Assembly (NCBI RefSeq): GCF_019059575.1
Contig: NW_024881615.1
Location: 930,001 to 994,000 of the forward strand
Direction of reading: 5' to 3'
Source: Amphibalanus amphitrite
Taxonomy: Eukaryota > Arthropoda > Thecostraca > Balanomorpha > Balanidae
DNA length: 64,000 nucleotides
Both the position numbers and the translations under genes were made by a program. The stretch's first letter is position 1, and each line of letters begins with the position of its first letter. Of this stretch, positions 47,677 to 61,300 are shown piece after piece. The notes beneath the pieces were generated by a model. The model saw nothing but the letters and a program-made list of their open reading frames with translations, searched no databases and was not told where the DNA came from.

Positions 47677-48288
47677 TACCACCCACCTCTAACTCAAAAA
47701 CTAAGAGGGCTAGAAAGTCGCGGTAAAAAGCAGTCGATAGCTCTCAATGCGTACGTTTGAAAGTATTTCGGTCATTTTTTTTCATCCTAGAGCAATATTG
47801 GGGTCACTGGAGGTCATCAAATTTCAAAATTTGCCAAATGTCATTATATTTCTCAGAAACATGGATTTATCTCAGGAACTGTGATAGCTAGAAAAACGCA
47901 TGGAAAAGCAATCGATAATTTTTGAACTCTTCTTTTGATAAGTTCATAATCAAAATTGACCTTAGGTCAACGATTTAGCCTCCAGAGAGCAAAAACTCCA
48001 AAAATAGCTGTTTTTACGAAAGGTGTTTTTTGACAATAAGTTTTGACTAAAAAAGCCACGACATTTCTATTGCCAGAATCGTTTTCCTCTCGTCGAATGA
48101 ACTATAATTTGACCTTGAAAGGTCAACTTGAAAATTTGACCTCAGTTCAAGGTCATGACCTGACCGCAAAAGGTCGTGTTGCATATCATTCCATCCGCAT
48201 CGTCGAGCCGAACACATCTAAGGCGTTTTCATCGCTCTAGCATGCCTCTATCAGAAGTTATTAGCGAAAAACTGCTAGATACTAGGTA

Positions 48289-49186
48289 GGGATGACGGGG
48301 GAACACCGACCCCCTTAACCTTTTAGGGTCTATTCGCGTAATTTTTGGCCAAATGATCAATCTTTCAGTTTCATTGGATTGTTGCATCATTTTTACATGC
48401 ATATCAACCAATTGTTTTCTTGTAGTGTCGTTCATAATTGCATTATTCCACATTTAGTAAATGTCTACATTTTTCGGGGTAACACCGACCGTTGGTTAAC
48501 ACTGCCCGAGCTCAGCAGGCAACGAAATTTGCAGATTGCTAGACTATTAAGTTGTACTTCTTCTTATCGTAAATGTCCAGGCGTTTTAGTATATTTATAA
48601 AATACAATGGAAACGATTTTAATGTATCCCTGGTACGATATAGTACTCATTTATATGACTAGACGACTTTAAGTCCCAAATTTTTTTTTTTTCATTATCC
48701 TCTAAAAGTAAAACATAGCAACAACGTTCTTTCTTTATTTGAAATGCGCCACTCCTGGGTTAGGTGTCACAATGTGCTATTAAATACCTAATTTCCCAAG
48801 ATAGGCGGTGTTACCCAAGTGTCTGCATTTTCTAAAAATCCTTCAATATGGCAGCACGACAAAAATTCCGCTCGAGCAGGAGCACGTAATGCTTGGATGA
48901 GTCCTAATTATGGCAAAAATACTACTTCAGGACTAATGTCTGTGAAATAAGATCAGTTTTCTTCTGCTTATTATGCTAGAAAAGGTATAAAACGTATTTA
49001 CGAAACATAAAATTAGGAATTTCTCGCAAAGCCCCTAAACCAATGTGGTGCACTGCCCATACCTGCACTTCTGTTGTCGTCTCGTCACGCTACCAGAAGA
49101 CAGTCATCTGTCGCCCTAGACCTTTTTATATTTCTAATATCGGGGTGAGCGGTGTTCCCCAAATGGCGGTGTTCCCCATCTTCCCC
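48289..49186. mobile_element. TA-flanked MITE with AACACCG sub-ends
   Basis: GGGATGACGGGGGAACACCG on the left and the inverse of GGGGAAGATGGGGAACACCG on the right, each bordered by TA. The related repeat at 34.6-35.4 kb lacks this segment, which supports insertion. Confidence 0.72.
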
Positions 49187-49672
49187 TATTCGTGACCTGA
49201 GATGACCTCGGGGACTTAACGAGGGGTCACAGGTGCCATTTTCCGGTTCAGTGTGTCAATTTTACCTGCATCCCGATGTTTGAGAGTGTCTAGAATGGCG
49301 TTCGTGCAAAACAGATGCTTTCAATTTTCTCCCATTGACTTATAATGGCGAGGCCGCAAAATTGACCTGACCTTTGGTCACCCATATCGAAATTCCGAGA
49401 TATACCTACGTTTTATAGATACTGTTACTCTTATCAAACGCTGGAAGTTTCAAGGTAATCGTTCAGTCCGTGTAGCTATGACGAGCATTCTGATTTTTTC
49501 TGAGGTGAGGTCACTTGGCGTGACCTGGTAACCTGACCTGAAGCGACCTGGGTCTGACATTTTCACAACATGTGCGGAAAAGATGCACTAACAGGTGTGC
49601 CACGCCGCCGTTTTTGAGATATCTGCGAAAACCGCAGGGGGGATGTTCAAACCCCGTCCCGGCGCGGATTAA

Positions 49673-49732
49673 AGGGACCCTCCCACCTTCAAAAAAGTTA
49701 ATGAATTGGCGTGAAAGTGATGTCGCTCGGTT
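49673..49732. mobile_element. End fragment of the AGGGACC/TTAA element
   Basis: About 60 bp nearly identical to the left end at 41121, starting directly at the TTAA (49669-49672) that also closes the AGGTCA family copy. Confidence 0.65.
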
Positions 49733-49890
49733 CAGAAAGACACCCCGGACCCCGGTCCGACGTCCAACCAATCTCTCGAACATCATTCAAACACTAAATA
49801 CCAAGAATCGTCACAGCTGTATTTATATCTAGTTCCGACTCAGTACAGTAGGTACAATCAGTGTTGAACAGAGCGCTCTGCTAGTGACGC

Positions 49891-52363
49891 TCACGCGCGC
49901 ACGGGCACTACGACGGCGAGCTGGTGGAACACGGCTCCCAGGTGATGCAGGTCGGCGCGGACGGTGGCGCGGGCGGCCAGCGGCAGGGAGGCCACCAGGC
50001 CCGTCAGCGGCCGCCGCAGCTCGGCCAGCCGGGCGACCAGGCTCAGGTGTGCTGCGGCACAGACACCCAGAGGTTGGCGGCAGGGCGCGGCAAGCGTCAC
50101 ACGGTCTCAGTAAGGCACAGCTTGATCATCCTGCACCTCCTCTTTGATGGTGGAATTTTGGTGGGAAATGCTTCGTCCATGTCTTGGATAACACTTTAGG
50201 CAGGGTTTTGATGGACTTCAATTTTTAAGACCAAGATGCTGAAGAATTCTTTGGGTAGTTACTCCATATTCATTTTGCAATCACTGCCTGCCTTTTTTCA
50301 CCGTTTTGGCACGACAGTTTTAACAATGTTAAATATTTTCACGTGAATGATAAAAGGAAGCTTTAATTCTCCCTACAAATGCATTATGCAAACCATAGGT
50401 TCATTTGATGTGTCAAATATCACCCTAATCTATATTCTTTTTGAAAGGTCCTAATTTCTAAAATAGTTCAGTGGCTCGTGTGCCCATGAAATACCGGAAC
50501 TGTCCATGAACCTCCTTGGTCTCGATTGGAGCCCTTCGTTGTGTTTCGAGTTTCTTTACCTCATATCACTTCTCGGCTCCAGAAATTTTCATAATTGAGC
50601 CTTGCTAGGCAAGCATGTCCGTTTCACTCACCATGCCGTTTATCCCGTTTACCCACTCCAATACTCACCGGCTTCAGGGCTGAGCACGGGCAGACCGAAG
50701 TCCTTGAGGATGTTGAAGATATCCACGATGATTTTCTCGAGGCCGCTGTCAATGTCGATGTGTCCGTGCTCGATGGCCTCGATGTCCTTGATGAGTGTGT
50801 CGATGTCGGCCTCGGCCTGCTGGACCTGGGCGTCGGTCAGGCCAAGGATGGGTCCCAGGGTGTTCAGCAGAGTGTTCAGCATGCTCTCCAGCTGCGCCAG
50901 CAGACCGTCCAGGTCGGTCGGCGTGTCGTCGGCTGCGAACACACAAAATCGGTAAACCTCACGTCGGTGCAAGAATATAAAGAGAAATGGAACCAGTTTC
51001 GAGAAGCTCGCATTCAATCATTCGAATTGCGTCGCTTCTGCTTCTGTAGTGTCATATCGGACCAGCGCTTACTGGGGAGAGTATCGTCGATGCCGAGGGC
51101 CTTGAGGATCTCGATGAGGTCGATGACGATGTCCTCCACGCCGGTGGACACGTCCACGGTGCCGTGCTCCAGCGCCTCCACGTCGGCCACGAACTTGTCG
51201 AAGTTGGTGACCACGCCGGCGATCTGTTCGTCAGTGAGTCCGAACAGCGGCCCGAGCACGGGCAGGTACTGGTCCACGATAGCCTGCAGCTCCTCCAGCA
51301 GCTGGTCCAGCGTTGACGGCGTGTCCGCTGTGAACAGCCGGAGAGGAACGTGGGGTTCGTGCGCCTCCGGACCACTGAACGCAAGGCGTTCTTAACCTTT
51401 TCGTAACTTAGTTATGTGATTAAATTATTTGCCAATGACATTATGTACCGTTGTAATTCATGGGAGGCGTCAATTGTCAGGCACTACTATTTTATCCCAG
51501 CATCCCTGGACCATGGGTCCTAACGGCAGCATTAATTCGTTAGCGAACTGCGAACCCCATTGGACTGAGCTGCAAATGTGTGTGCGCTTGCACGTACTGG
51601 TGAGTCCGCCCTTGCGCTGGCTGGTGGGCACTCCGAAGTCGCCGAGAATGACCAGCAGATCGGTGAGGATGTTCTCCAGACCGCGGTCGACATCGATGCG
51701 ACCGTCGCCCAGATCGCGGATGTCGTTGATAAGAGTATGGATGTCGGCCTCGACCTGCTTCGTCGCGTCGTAGTCGAGACCGATGAAGGGCCCCACGATG
51801 TCGAGCACGGCGTTCAGTCCGTTCTCGAGCCAGAACAGCACCTCGTCGAGGGTGGTCGGCACGTCCGTGGCTGGCGAACCAGGTGACATTGTCGACATCC
51901 ATGCGTCACGTTTGCGCTACATATATGTTAAGAACACTAGCAAAGCGCTAAAAATGATAATTTAATGAATACAGCGTAGTTTTCTTAGGAATTAGAAGTG
52001 GTTGAAGGTAATTTCCCAGCATATTTCACGTTGATTATTTAGCCAACGTCGTCTTTGAAGATAATTTTACTTGTTAACATGCCACTAAACGACCGGTTAT
52101 GTGGAACTCACAGGGGAGGGTGACGTCGACGCCGAACGCCTCCAGAACGCGCAGAATGTCAATGCAGATATCGATGACACCAGTGGCGATCTCGATGGTG
52201 CCGTGCTCCATGCCCTTAACGTCAGCGACGAACTTGTCGAAGTTCTCGATGATGGCCTGCGACTGGGCCCAAGTGAGATCCGTCGCGATGGCAATGATGG
52301 GCAGGTAAGTGTCCACGATGTGCTGCAGCTCGTCCAGAAGCATGTCGATGATCGTTGGAATCG
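49891..52363 (-). CDS. Giant gene block 3: diverged modules 19-22 and terminal exon
   Basis: Exons B 52112-52363 (252 nt), A 51598-51870 (273), B 51073-51327 (255), A 50669-50932 (264), terminal 49891-50051. These keep the alternation but have diverged: module 19 has TDLTWAQSQAIIENFDKFVA, module 20 has GLDYDATKQVEADIHTLIND, module 22 ends FGLPVLSPEA. The terminal exon codes 53 residues (VARLAELRRPLTGLVASLPL... ending VVVPVRA), Arg/Ala-rich and unlike the acidic modules. Only here do lengths drift, so the array tail seems to escape homogenisation. Confidence 0.83.
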
Positions 52364-55300
52364 CTGAAATCAAACAAAAATGTTGGCTTATCGGCAAAGT
52401 TCGGTACCTATACATGATGGGGGCGATTTATATCAATAGTATCATTGATCCCGACTTTATCTGTTTTTGATAAGTAGTTTATCTGTTCTTCTCCAAGGCA
52501 ATCATAATTGTATTTTGCTTTTCTACTTTTATGTGCCTTACCCTTACGTAGAACTATAGGTAGACGCATCAGAATTTGAAGTATACAATTATAGTTTGAC
52601 AGTTCAACTTCAATACTCTTCTGAAGACGTGGAATACGTCTTGACACTAACCATCATCACATACTAATATACATACTTGTGGCCTCCACCTCGGATTTCC
52701 TCTCGGACTGGACGCCGAAGTCGTGAAGGATCTTGACGATGTCGGCGAGCACCTTCTCCAGGCCGCCGTCGACGTCAGTCTCTCCGTGCTCGATGGCCTC
52801 GATGTCGAGGATGAGCGTGTCGATGTCAGCCTCGATCTGCTGAATCTGCTCATCGGTCAGGCCCAGCAGCGGTCCGAGGGTGTCGAGCAGAGCGTCCAGG
52901 GCAGCCTCGAGCTCCTTTAGCAGGGCGTCAAACTCGGTCGGAGTCTCGTCGGCTGAAGACAGAGAACAAGAGTCAGGGTCCACCATTGATTGAATTTTAG
53001 TAGCAAACGGAAAGATGTTCGTACTTTGTGAACTCTTTGCGCAGTCGTATTCGTTTTTGAATGACTTACTGGGCGCGGTCCAATCGATGCCGAGGGCTTT
53101 GAGGATCTCGATGATGTCGGTGATCATGGCCTCGAGTCCGTCGGTGACGTCCACCTGTCCGTGCTCGAGAGCCTCGGTGTCGGCGACAAACTTGTCGACG
53201 TTCTGGACGACGCCCTGGATCTGTTCGTCGGTGAGACCGAGCACCGGTCCGATGATGGGCAGGTAGGTGTCGACGAGAGCCTGGATCTCCTCCAGCAGCA
53301 CGTCGATCACAGACTTGGGCGCTGGGGGCGGTGAAAATTGACGTCACACATGGATCAGTGTTCCAAAACAGTGTGGCGAATGTAAAACGCTGAACGCTGC
53401 GTTGTCATGTTCTCTTTCACGAAACTATTTGTAGGAGCATTTAATTGGAGCTTGTATTCTTCTCACAGCTCTAGAATCGATTTGAATTGTTACGGCTGTA
53501 ACCGTTGTCACTCATCGAAGAGCGGTTGGCCACTCATATTCTCCTTTGCTTTTTGAAGTTTACATGCTGGATATATAGATTGTTGTGATGAAAGGGTGCA
53601 ACATCTTGAAATCTTACCCTCACAAATGCTTTTTAACAAGGTTTTTGCATTGTCCTCAGCTCTTATTTACTGTGCTTAATCGTACGACAATTAAGACGAC
53701 ATATTTTGTTGGGTTTCTTACATACCAAAAGCTACGGCATGACTTTCTTTTTAGAACTATGAACTTACTGGTGACTTCAACCTCGGATTTCCTCTCGGAC
53801 TGGACGCCGAAGTCGTGAAGGATCTTGACGATGTCGGCGAGCACCTTCTCCAGGCCGCCATCGACGTCAATCTCTCCGTGCTCGATGGCCTCGATGTCGA
53901 GGATGAGCGTGTCGATGTCAGCCTCGATCTGCTGAATCTGCTCATCGGTCAGGCCCAGCAGCGGTCCGAGGGTGTCGAGCAGAGCGTCCAGGGCAGCCTC
54001 GAGCTCCTTCAGCAGGGCGTCAAACTCGGTCGGAGTCTCGTCGGCTGAAGACAGAGAACAAGAGTTAGGTTCCACCAATGGTTGATTTATGGTAGCAAAA
54101 GGAAAGATGTTCGTACTTTGTGAACACTTTCGCGCAGTCGTATTCATTTTTAGATAACTTACTGGGCGCGGTCCAGTCGATGCCGAGGGCCTTGAGGATC
54201 TCAATGATGTCGGTGATCATGGCCTCGAGTCCGTCGGTGACGTCCACCTGTCCGTGCTCGAGAGCCTCGGTGTCGGCGACAAACTTGTCGACGTTCTGGA
54301 CGACGCCCTGGATCTGTTCGTCGGTAAGACCGAGCACCGGTCCGATGATGGGCAGGTAGGTGTCGACGAGAGCCTGGATCTCCTCCAGCAGCACGTCGAT
54401 CACAGATTTGGGCGCTGTGGGCGGTGCAAATTGACGTCACGCATGTGCCATGCAGTAAAGTTTGAGGACTATAAGTGCTGAATCTTTGATTGTTATTTCT
54501 ATTTGTCGGCGGGTGTTTTTCTTGCTAACTATACTCGGAAGCATTTACAGGTTATATTCTTCTTAAAAATCGGTCGGTAACTGGTAATAATTGAACTAAG
54601 CAGTTACCAACTCCTCTTGCTATCAAGGAACGGTTTACCAGAACGTGTTCACGTTTTTCTAGTTTCTTTTCTAGTCAGGCATGGATTGATGCGTCAAACC
54701 GTTCAATGCCATGCAATCTTGCACTTAGAACACACTTTGGATAAGTGCTATGCAAATGCCTTATTCTCTTCACTCAGAAAACACTTTGCGAACATTTTTG
54801 AATAAGGACTCAATTGAGTGCTGAAACAAGCCTCAAATGTGTGATTTTAAAAACGGTTTCAGTAAGACTTCCTTTTAGGGCTCATGTACTTTCAGCCCGA
54901 ATACTGGATTCAAGTGAGACCGAAATTGGGGATCGGGCTGAAAACTGGTTTCATAGTGAGACTAATTTTAAAAGCTTGACACCGATAATGGGTACTGACT
55001 GAGATCTGTTTCTGCGATTAATGGTTTTGCTCAGAAAGTATTCTCAAAATGTGTGGTCTGTTTTTAATAGGGGACATTAGCCCGAAAACTGGTCTCTGAG
55101 ACCGAAAATGGAGAAACTGTTTTCCCAGTGTTCTTTTGTTTAAGGCGTATGCTAAATCATAAAGCTATCGAATCGCATTATCAGTTGACAGCTTGGTTGA
55201 CAGTTTGGGCTGCTAAAGACCAAGAGACGTTACAATTTATTCGAAGCAATGAACTTACTGGTGACTTCAACCTCGGATTTCCTCTCGGACTGGACGCCGA

Positions 55301-58300
55301 AGTCGTGAAGGATCTTGACGATGTCGGCGAGCACCTTCTCCAGGCCGCCGTCGACGTCAATCTCTCCGTGCTCGATGGCCTCGATGTCGAGGATGAGCGT
55401 GTCGATGTCAGCCTCGATCTGCTGAATCTGCTCATCGGTCAGGCCCAGCAGCGGTCCGAGGGTGTCGAGCAGAGCGTCCAGGGCAGCCTCGAGCTCCTTC
55501 AGCAGGGCGTCAAACTCGGTCGGAGTCTCGTCGGCTGAAGACAGAGAACAAGAGTCAGGGTCCATCATAATTGAATTACAAAGGTTAGTGAAAGGAAAGA
55601 CCTTTCTCACTTTTTGAACATTTTCGCGCGGTCGTATTCGTTTTTGAATGACTTACTGGGCGCGGTCCAGTCGATGCCGAGGGCCTTGAGGATCTCGATG
55701 ATGTCGGTGATCATAGCCTCGAGTCCGTCGGTGACGTCCACCTGTCCGTGCTCGAGAGCCTCGGTGTCGGCGACAAACTTGTCGACGTTCTGGACGACGC
55801 CCTGGATCTGTTCGTCGGTGAGACCGAGCACCGGTCCGATGATGGGCAGGTAGGTGTCGACGAGAGCCTGGATCTCCTCCAGCAGCACGTCGATCACAGA
55901 CTTCGGCGCTGGGGGCGGCACAAATTAACGTCAACCATGGATCAATGTTCCAAAACAGTATGGCGAATGTAAAACGCTGAACGACTCGTTGTCCTGTTCT
56001 CTTTCACTAAACTATTTGTGGGAGCATTTAACTAGAGTCTGCATTCTTCTCACAGCTCTAGAATCGATTTAAATTGTTACGGCTGTAACCGTTGTCACTC
56101 ACTCGGAGAACGGCTTGGCCACTCATGTTCTCTTTTGCTTTCTTTTTTGAAGTTTACATACTGGATATAGATTATTGTGCTGAAACGGTTCAACACCTTG
56201 AAATCTTACGCTCACAAATGTTTTTCAACCAGGCTTGTTCATCGTCCTCAGCTCTTTTTATTGTGCTTAATCGTATGACAATTAAGACGACATATTTTGT
56301 TGGATATCTTACATACCAAAAGCTGCGGCATGTCTTTCTTTTAAAAACTATGGACTTACTGGTGACTTCAACTTCGGATTTCCTCTCGGACTGGACGCCG
56401 AAGTCGTGAAGGATCTTGACGATGTCGGCGAGCACCTTCTCCAGGCCGCCGTCGACGTCAATCTCTCCGTGCTCGATGGCCTCGATGTCGAGGATGAGCG
56501 TGTCGATGTCAGCCTCGATCTGCTGAATCTGCTCATCGGTCAGGCCCAGCAGCGGTCCGAGGGTGTCGAGCAGAGCGTCCAGGGCAGCCTCGAGCTCCTT
56601 CAGCAGGGCGTCAAACTCGGTCGGAGTCTCGTCGGCTGAAGACAGAGAACAAGAGTGAGGTTCAACCAATGATTGAATTATGGTAGCAAACGAAAAGATG
56701 CCCGTATGTGGACGCCTTCGCGCGGTCATATTCGTTTTTAAATGACTTACTGGGCGCGGTCCAGTCGATGCCGAGGGCCTTGAGGATCTCGATGATGTCG
56801 GTGATCATGGCCTCGAGTCCGTCGGTGACGTCCACCTGTCCGTGCTCGAGAGCCTCGGTGTCGGCGACAAACTTGTCGACGTTCTGGACGACGCCCTGGA
56901 TCTGTTCGTCGGTAAGACCGAGCACCGGTCCGATGATGGGCAGGTAGGTGTCGACGAGAGCCTGGATCTCCTCCAGCAGCACGTCGATCACAGACTTGGG
57001 CGCTGGGGGCGGTGAAAATTGACGTCACGCATGTGCCATGCAGTAACGTTTGAGGACTATAAGTGCTGAATCTTTGGTTGTTATTTCTATTTGTCGGCGG
57101 GTGGGTGTTTCTCTTGCTAACTCTACTAGGAAGCATTTACAGGTTATATTCTTCTTAAAAATCGGTCGGTAACTAGTAAGAATTGAACTAAGCAGTTACC
57201 AACTCCTTTCGCTATCGAGGAACGGATTAACAGAACGTGTTTGCGTTTTTTTTTTTTAGTTTCTTTTCTAGTCAGGCATGGATTGATGTGTCAAACCGTT
57301 CAATGCCATGCAATCCTGCACTTAGAACACACTTTGGATAAGTGCTATGCAAATGCCTCATTCTCTTCTTTTGTTTAAGGTGTATGCTAAATCATAAAGC
57401 TATCGAATCACATTATCAGTTGACAGCTTGGTTGAAAGTTTGGGCTGCTAAAGACCAAGAGATGTCACAATTTATTCGTTGCAATGAACTTACTGGTGAC
57501 TTCAACCTCGGATTTCCTCTCGGACTGGACGCCGAAGTCGTGAAGGATCTTGACGATGTCGGCGAGCACCTTCTCTAAGCCGCCGTCGACGTCAATCTCT
57601 CCGTGCTCGATGGCCTCGATGTCGAGGATGAGCGTGTCGATGTCAGCCTCGATCTGCTGAATCTGCTCATCGGTCAGGCCCAGCAGCGGTCCGAGGGTGT
57701 CGAGCAGAGCGTCCAGGGCAGCCTCGAGCTCCTTCAGCAGGGCGTCAAACTCGGTCGGAGTCTCGTCGGCTGAAGACAGAGAACAAGAGTGAGGTTCCAC
57801 CAATGATTGAATTATGGTAGCAAACGAAAGGATGCCCGTATGTGGACGCCTTCGCGCGGTCATATTCGTTTTTAAATGACTTACTGGGCGCGGTCCAGTC
57901 GATGCCGAGGGCCTTGAGGATCTCGATAATGTCGGTAATCATGGCCTCGAGTCCGTCGGTGACGTCCACCTGTCCGTGCTCGAGAGCCTCGGTGTCGGCG
58001 ACAAACTTGTCGACGTTCTGGACGACGCCCTGGATCTGTTCGTCGGTGAGACCGAGCACCGGTCCGATGATGGGCAGGTAGGTGTCGACGAGAGCCTGGA
58101 TCTCCTCCAGCAGCACGTCGATCACAGACTTGGGCGCTGTGGAAAAACAATTGGGCATAAGAGTCTCGGTATCTGCTCTGTGTGAGAACATTCAGCTTGA
58201 CTTTCCACAGACAATGGAAAATTCATCTGTGTTTCTCTGCCCATGAGCTATGTTTTCAATGATTTTGATTGATACGTAACAAGTAAAAAGTTCTTCGCTA

Positions 58301-61300
58301 TGCATATGCCAGTGTCTTGTCTAGTTATATATATATTTAGCCTCTATTACTTATATGCCTTTTCCACGAATCTGTATTGAGCAGTCGACTATCGTGTAAC
58401 ACGGGCCGTGACATAGCCTCTTTCACATGGAGTTTTACTCTGTTATCATTAGATCAATACTCACTGGTGGCCTCCACATCGAGGCTCCTCGTTGAGTGGA
58501 CTCCGAAGTCGTGGAGGATCTTGATGAGGTCCATGATGATGGCCTCCAGGCCTCCGTCGAGGTCAATCTCTCCGTGCTCCACGGCCTCGAGGTCTTTGAT
58601 GAGCTGGTCGATGTCGGCCTCGATGATTTGAACCTGTTCATCGGTCAGGCCCAGCAGCGGTCCGAGGGTGTCGAGCAGGGCGTCCAGGGCTGCCTCCAGA
58701 TCAGCCAGGAGGCCGTCGAATGGCGTCGGGGTCTCGTCGGCTGTAAAATGGATAATTTGGTTGCTTTTGTTGTGCTTACAGTTTTTGTATGCCGTGCCCT
58801 AGGAGAGCTGCCAATGGTTGATTGTTATGTATGAATGCATTGTTAGCCAGATTTACATGATTTTGCGCTACTCTGCTTTATTTTCTTATCGGAAATTCTG
58901 TGCATTAACAGTTTGATTTACATTGTCTCCTTTCAGCTCCAATGTTTTGCTAGATGATCTGATGGATACCTACCTACCAATGTCATGATGACCCGTAGGA
59001 TTGCCTTGCTACAGATCGATGTTTATCTGCCAAGGTCTGCTTAGATGGGCAAGGGTTCAATATAATAATGGCATAGTATGCGCCTTATTCTACATCGCTT
59101 ATTACCCAGTTTTCAGATTCACATCGTGATTACACATGCGCACGTAGTGTACATCGATGTAGTACTATGATGTACATCGATGATGTACACAATGTAGTGT
59201 ATATCGTGATTCTCCCTTTGTGTTGTTGAAATAAAGCTACAAACTGCAATATTTCCCACCACATACCGGAAACGAGCTAGCGTTTCTTTAATGTTACGTT
59301 AGTTCCGTGATGTAATCAGGCTTGTTCTTTTGATCCGATCTGATTGAAATCCGTGTCTGCGTAACGGCGGGAGACGGAGCGTTTCGTACCTTACCTACCT
59401 TGAATCTCGGAGGTTCGCTGGATGAACTGTGTGCTAGATCAATATTGTCACTGCAAAACAGCAACATCCATAAGATACATTGCACCAACACTTACTGGGC
59501 GCAGTCCAGTCGATTCCCAGAATCCTGAGGATCTCGAGGATGTCGGTGATCATGGCGGCCAGTCCGTCGGTGACGTCCACCTGTCCGTGCTCCAGAGCCT
59601 CGGTGTCGGCGACAAACTTGTCGACCTGCCTGGTGATCTTGATGGCTTCCAGCTCAGTGAGGCCGAAGAGAGGTCCGAGGAGGGGCAGCCACAGGTCGAT
59701 GAGCGCTTGGAACTCCTCCAGCAGCACGTCCAGAGTAGATTTGGGGGCTACGGAAACGGCAGGAAGCCTTGAGAATTTTAGTGATCTGGTTAAATACGAT
59801 AGTTAGATGTCATAGGTATTGTTGTTTCATAAGCTGACTGATGTTGCCTGAACAGCTGCTGGTGAAATTCGTTCGAGTAGCGAAACAATGTTTCAGATAT
59901 TTTTAAGCTACATGCATCTACGAACGCAATGTTGTCATAGGGATAAGGTTTACAACGTTCGCGGATTCTTTTCAAGATAACGAATGTAGTGAAGTCTTCT
60001 AGCTGCACTGTTATTGACTCACTGGTGGCCTCCACTTGGGGGCTCCTCGTTGAGTGGACTCCGAAGTCGTGGAGGATCTTGATGAGGTCCATGATGATGG
60101 CCTCCAGGCCTCCGTCGACGTCAATCTCTCCGTGCTCCACGGCCTCGAGGTCCTTGATGAGCTGGTCGATGTCGGCCTCGATGATTTGAACCTGCTCATC
60201 GGTCAGGCCCAGCAGCGGTCCGAGGGTGTCGAGCAGGGCGTCCAGGGCTGCCTCCAGATCAGCCAGCAGGCCGTCGAACGGCGTCGGGGTCTCGTCGGCT
60301 GTAAAATGGATAACTGAACGCTTGTATCGAAGTCTAGTACGTTTTGCGTGAAAGATGCTTGAGTGTTGAGTAAGATATACATAATCCAATGCTACACTTA
60401 CGTTGGTTTCATTTCGCTGCGTAGGCGTTCCAGAGCAGTTTTGTGTAGAGCAGCTGTATTGGGATGGGAAACCCTACATACCAGGGTCTCGAAGAATCCC
60501 CTTTCGCTTAGCCCGATCTTCACGATTCCAAAGTGTCCCATATGCGTCTCTGCGGACCCTGAACTAGAAGCGCTACGCACTTCTAGTTCTCGTCAAAATT
60601 GGTTGCTAGAAATTGCCTTACATCATCACTTACTGGGCGCAGTCCAGTCGATTCCCAGGATCCTGAGGATCTCGAGGATGTCGTTGATCATGGCGGCCAG
60701 TCCATCGGTGACGTCCACCTGTCCGTGCTCGAGAGCCTCGGTGTCGGCGACAAACTTGTCGACCTGCCTGGTGATCTTGATGGCTTCCAGCTCAGTGAGG
60801 CCGAAGAGAGGTCCGATGAGGGGCAGCCACAGGTCGATAAGCGCTTGGAACTCCTCCAGCAGCACGTCCAGGGTAGATTTGGGGGCTACGGAAACGGCAG
60901 GAAGCCTTGAATCGTCCGATACTGTCATGTTTGACCATGTAACTGATGTCAAAAATTGTTATTTCCTTTTTATGAAAGAACAATCAACAAGTAGTGGTCC
61001 TTGAAATGAATTTAGATCGGGAAGCGATTAAGATGTTCTCACCATTTTGTGCGTTATTTAGTTGAAATGCTGTAAGTTTTGACAAAGGAACTAAGATACT
61101 CGTTGAATCTTGTTCAAGCATCTAGAAGGGTTGAATATTTTATTTAGTGACGGTATCGACTCACTGGTGGCCTCCACGTCGAGTTTGTTCGGCGAGTAGA
61201 CGCCGAAGTCGTGCAGGATCTTGATGAGGTCCTGAAGGATCAGCTCCAGGCCGCTGTCGACGTCGATCTCTCCGTGCTCAATGGATTCGAAGTCCTTGAT

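Larger units (their letters stand above)
45648..49668. mobile_element. TTAA/AGGTCA family copy, interrupted by two other elements
   Basis: The right end GGCGCGG is bordered by TTAA at 49669-49672. The left end CCCGCGCC near 45649 follows ATAA, probably a mutated TTAA. The interior aligns with 34563-35420 once the hAT-type insertion (45714-47676) and the TA element (48289-49186) are removed. Confidence 0.6.
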
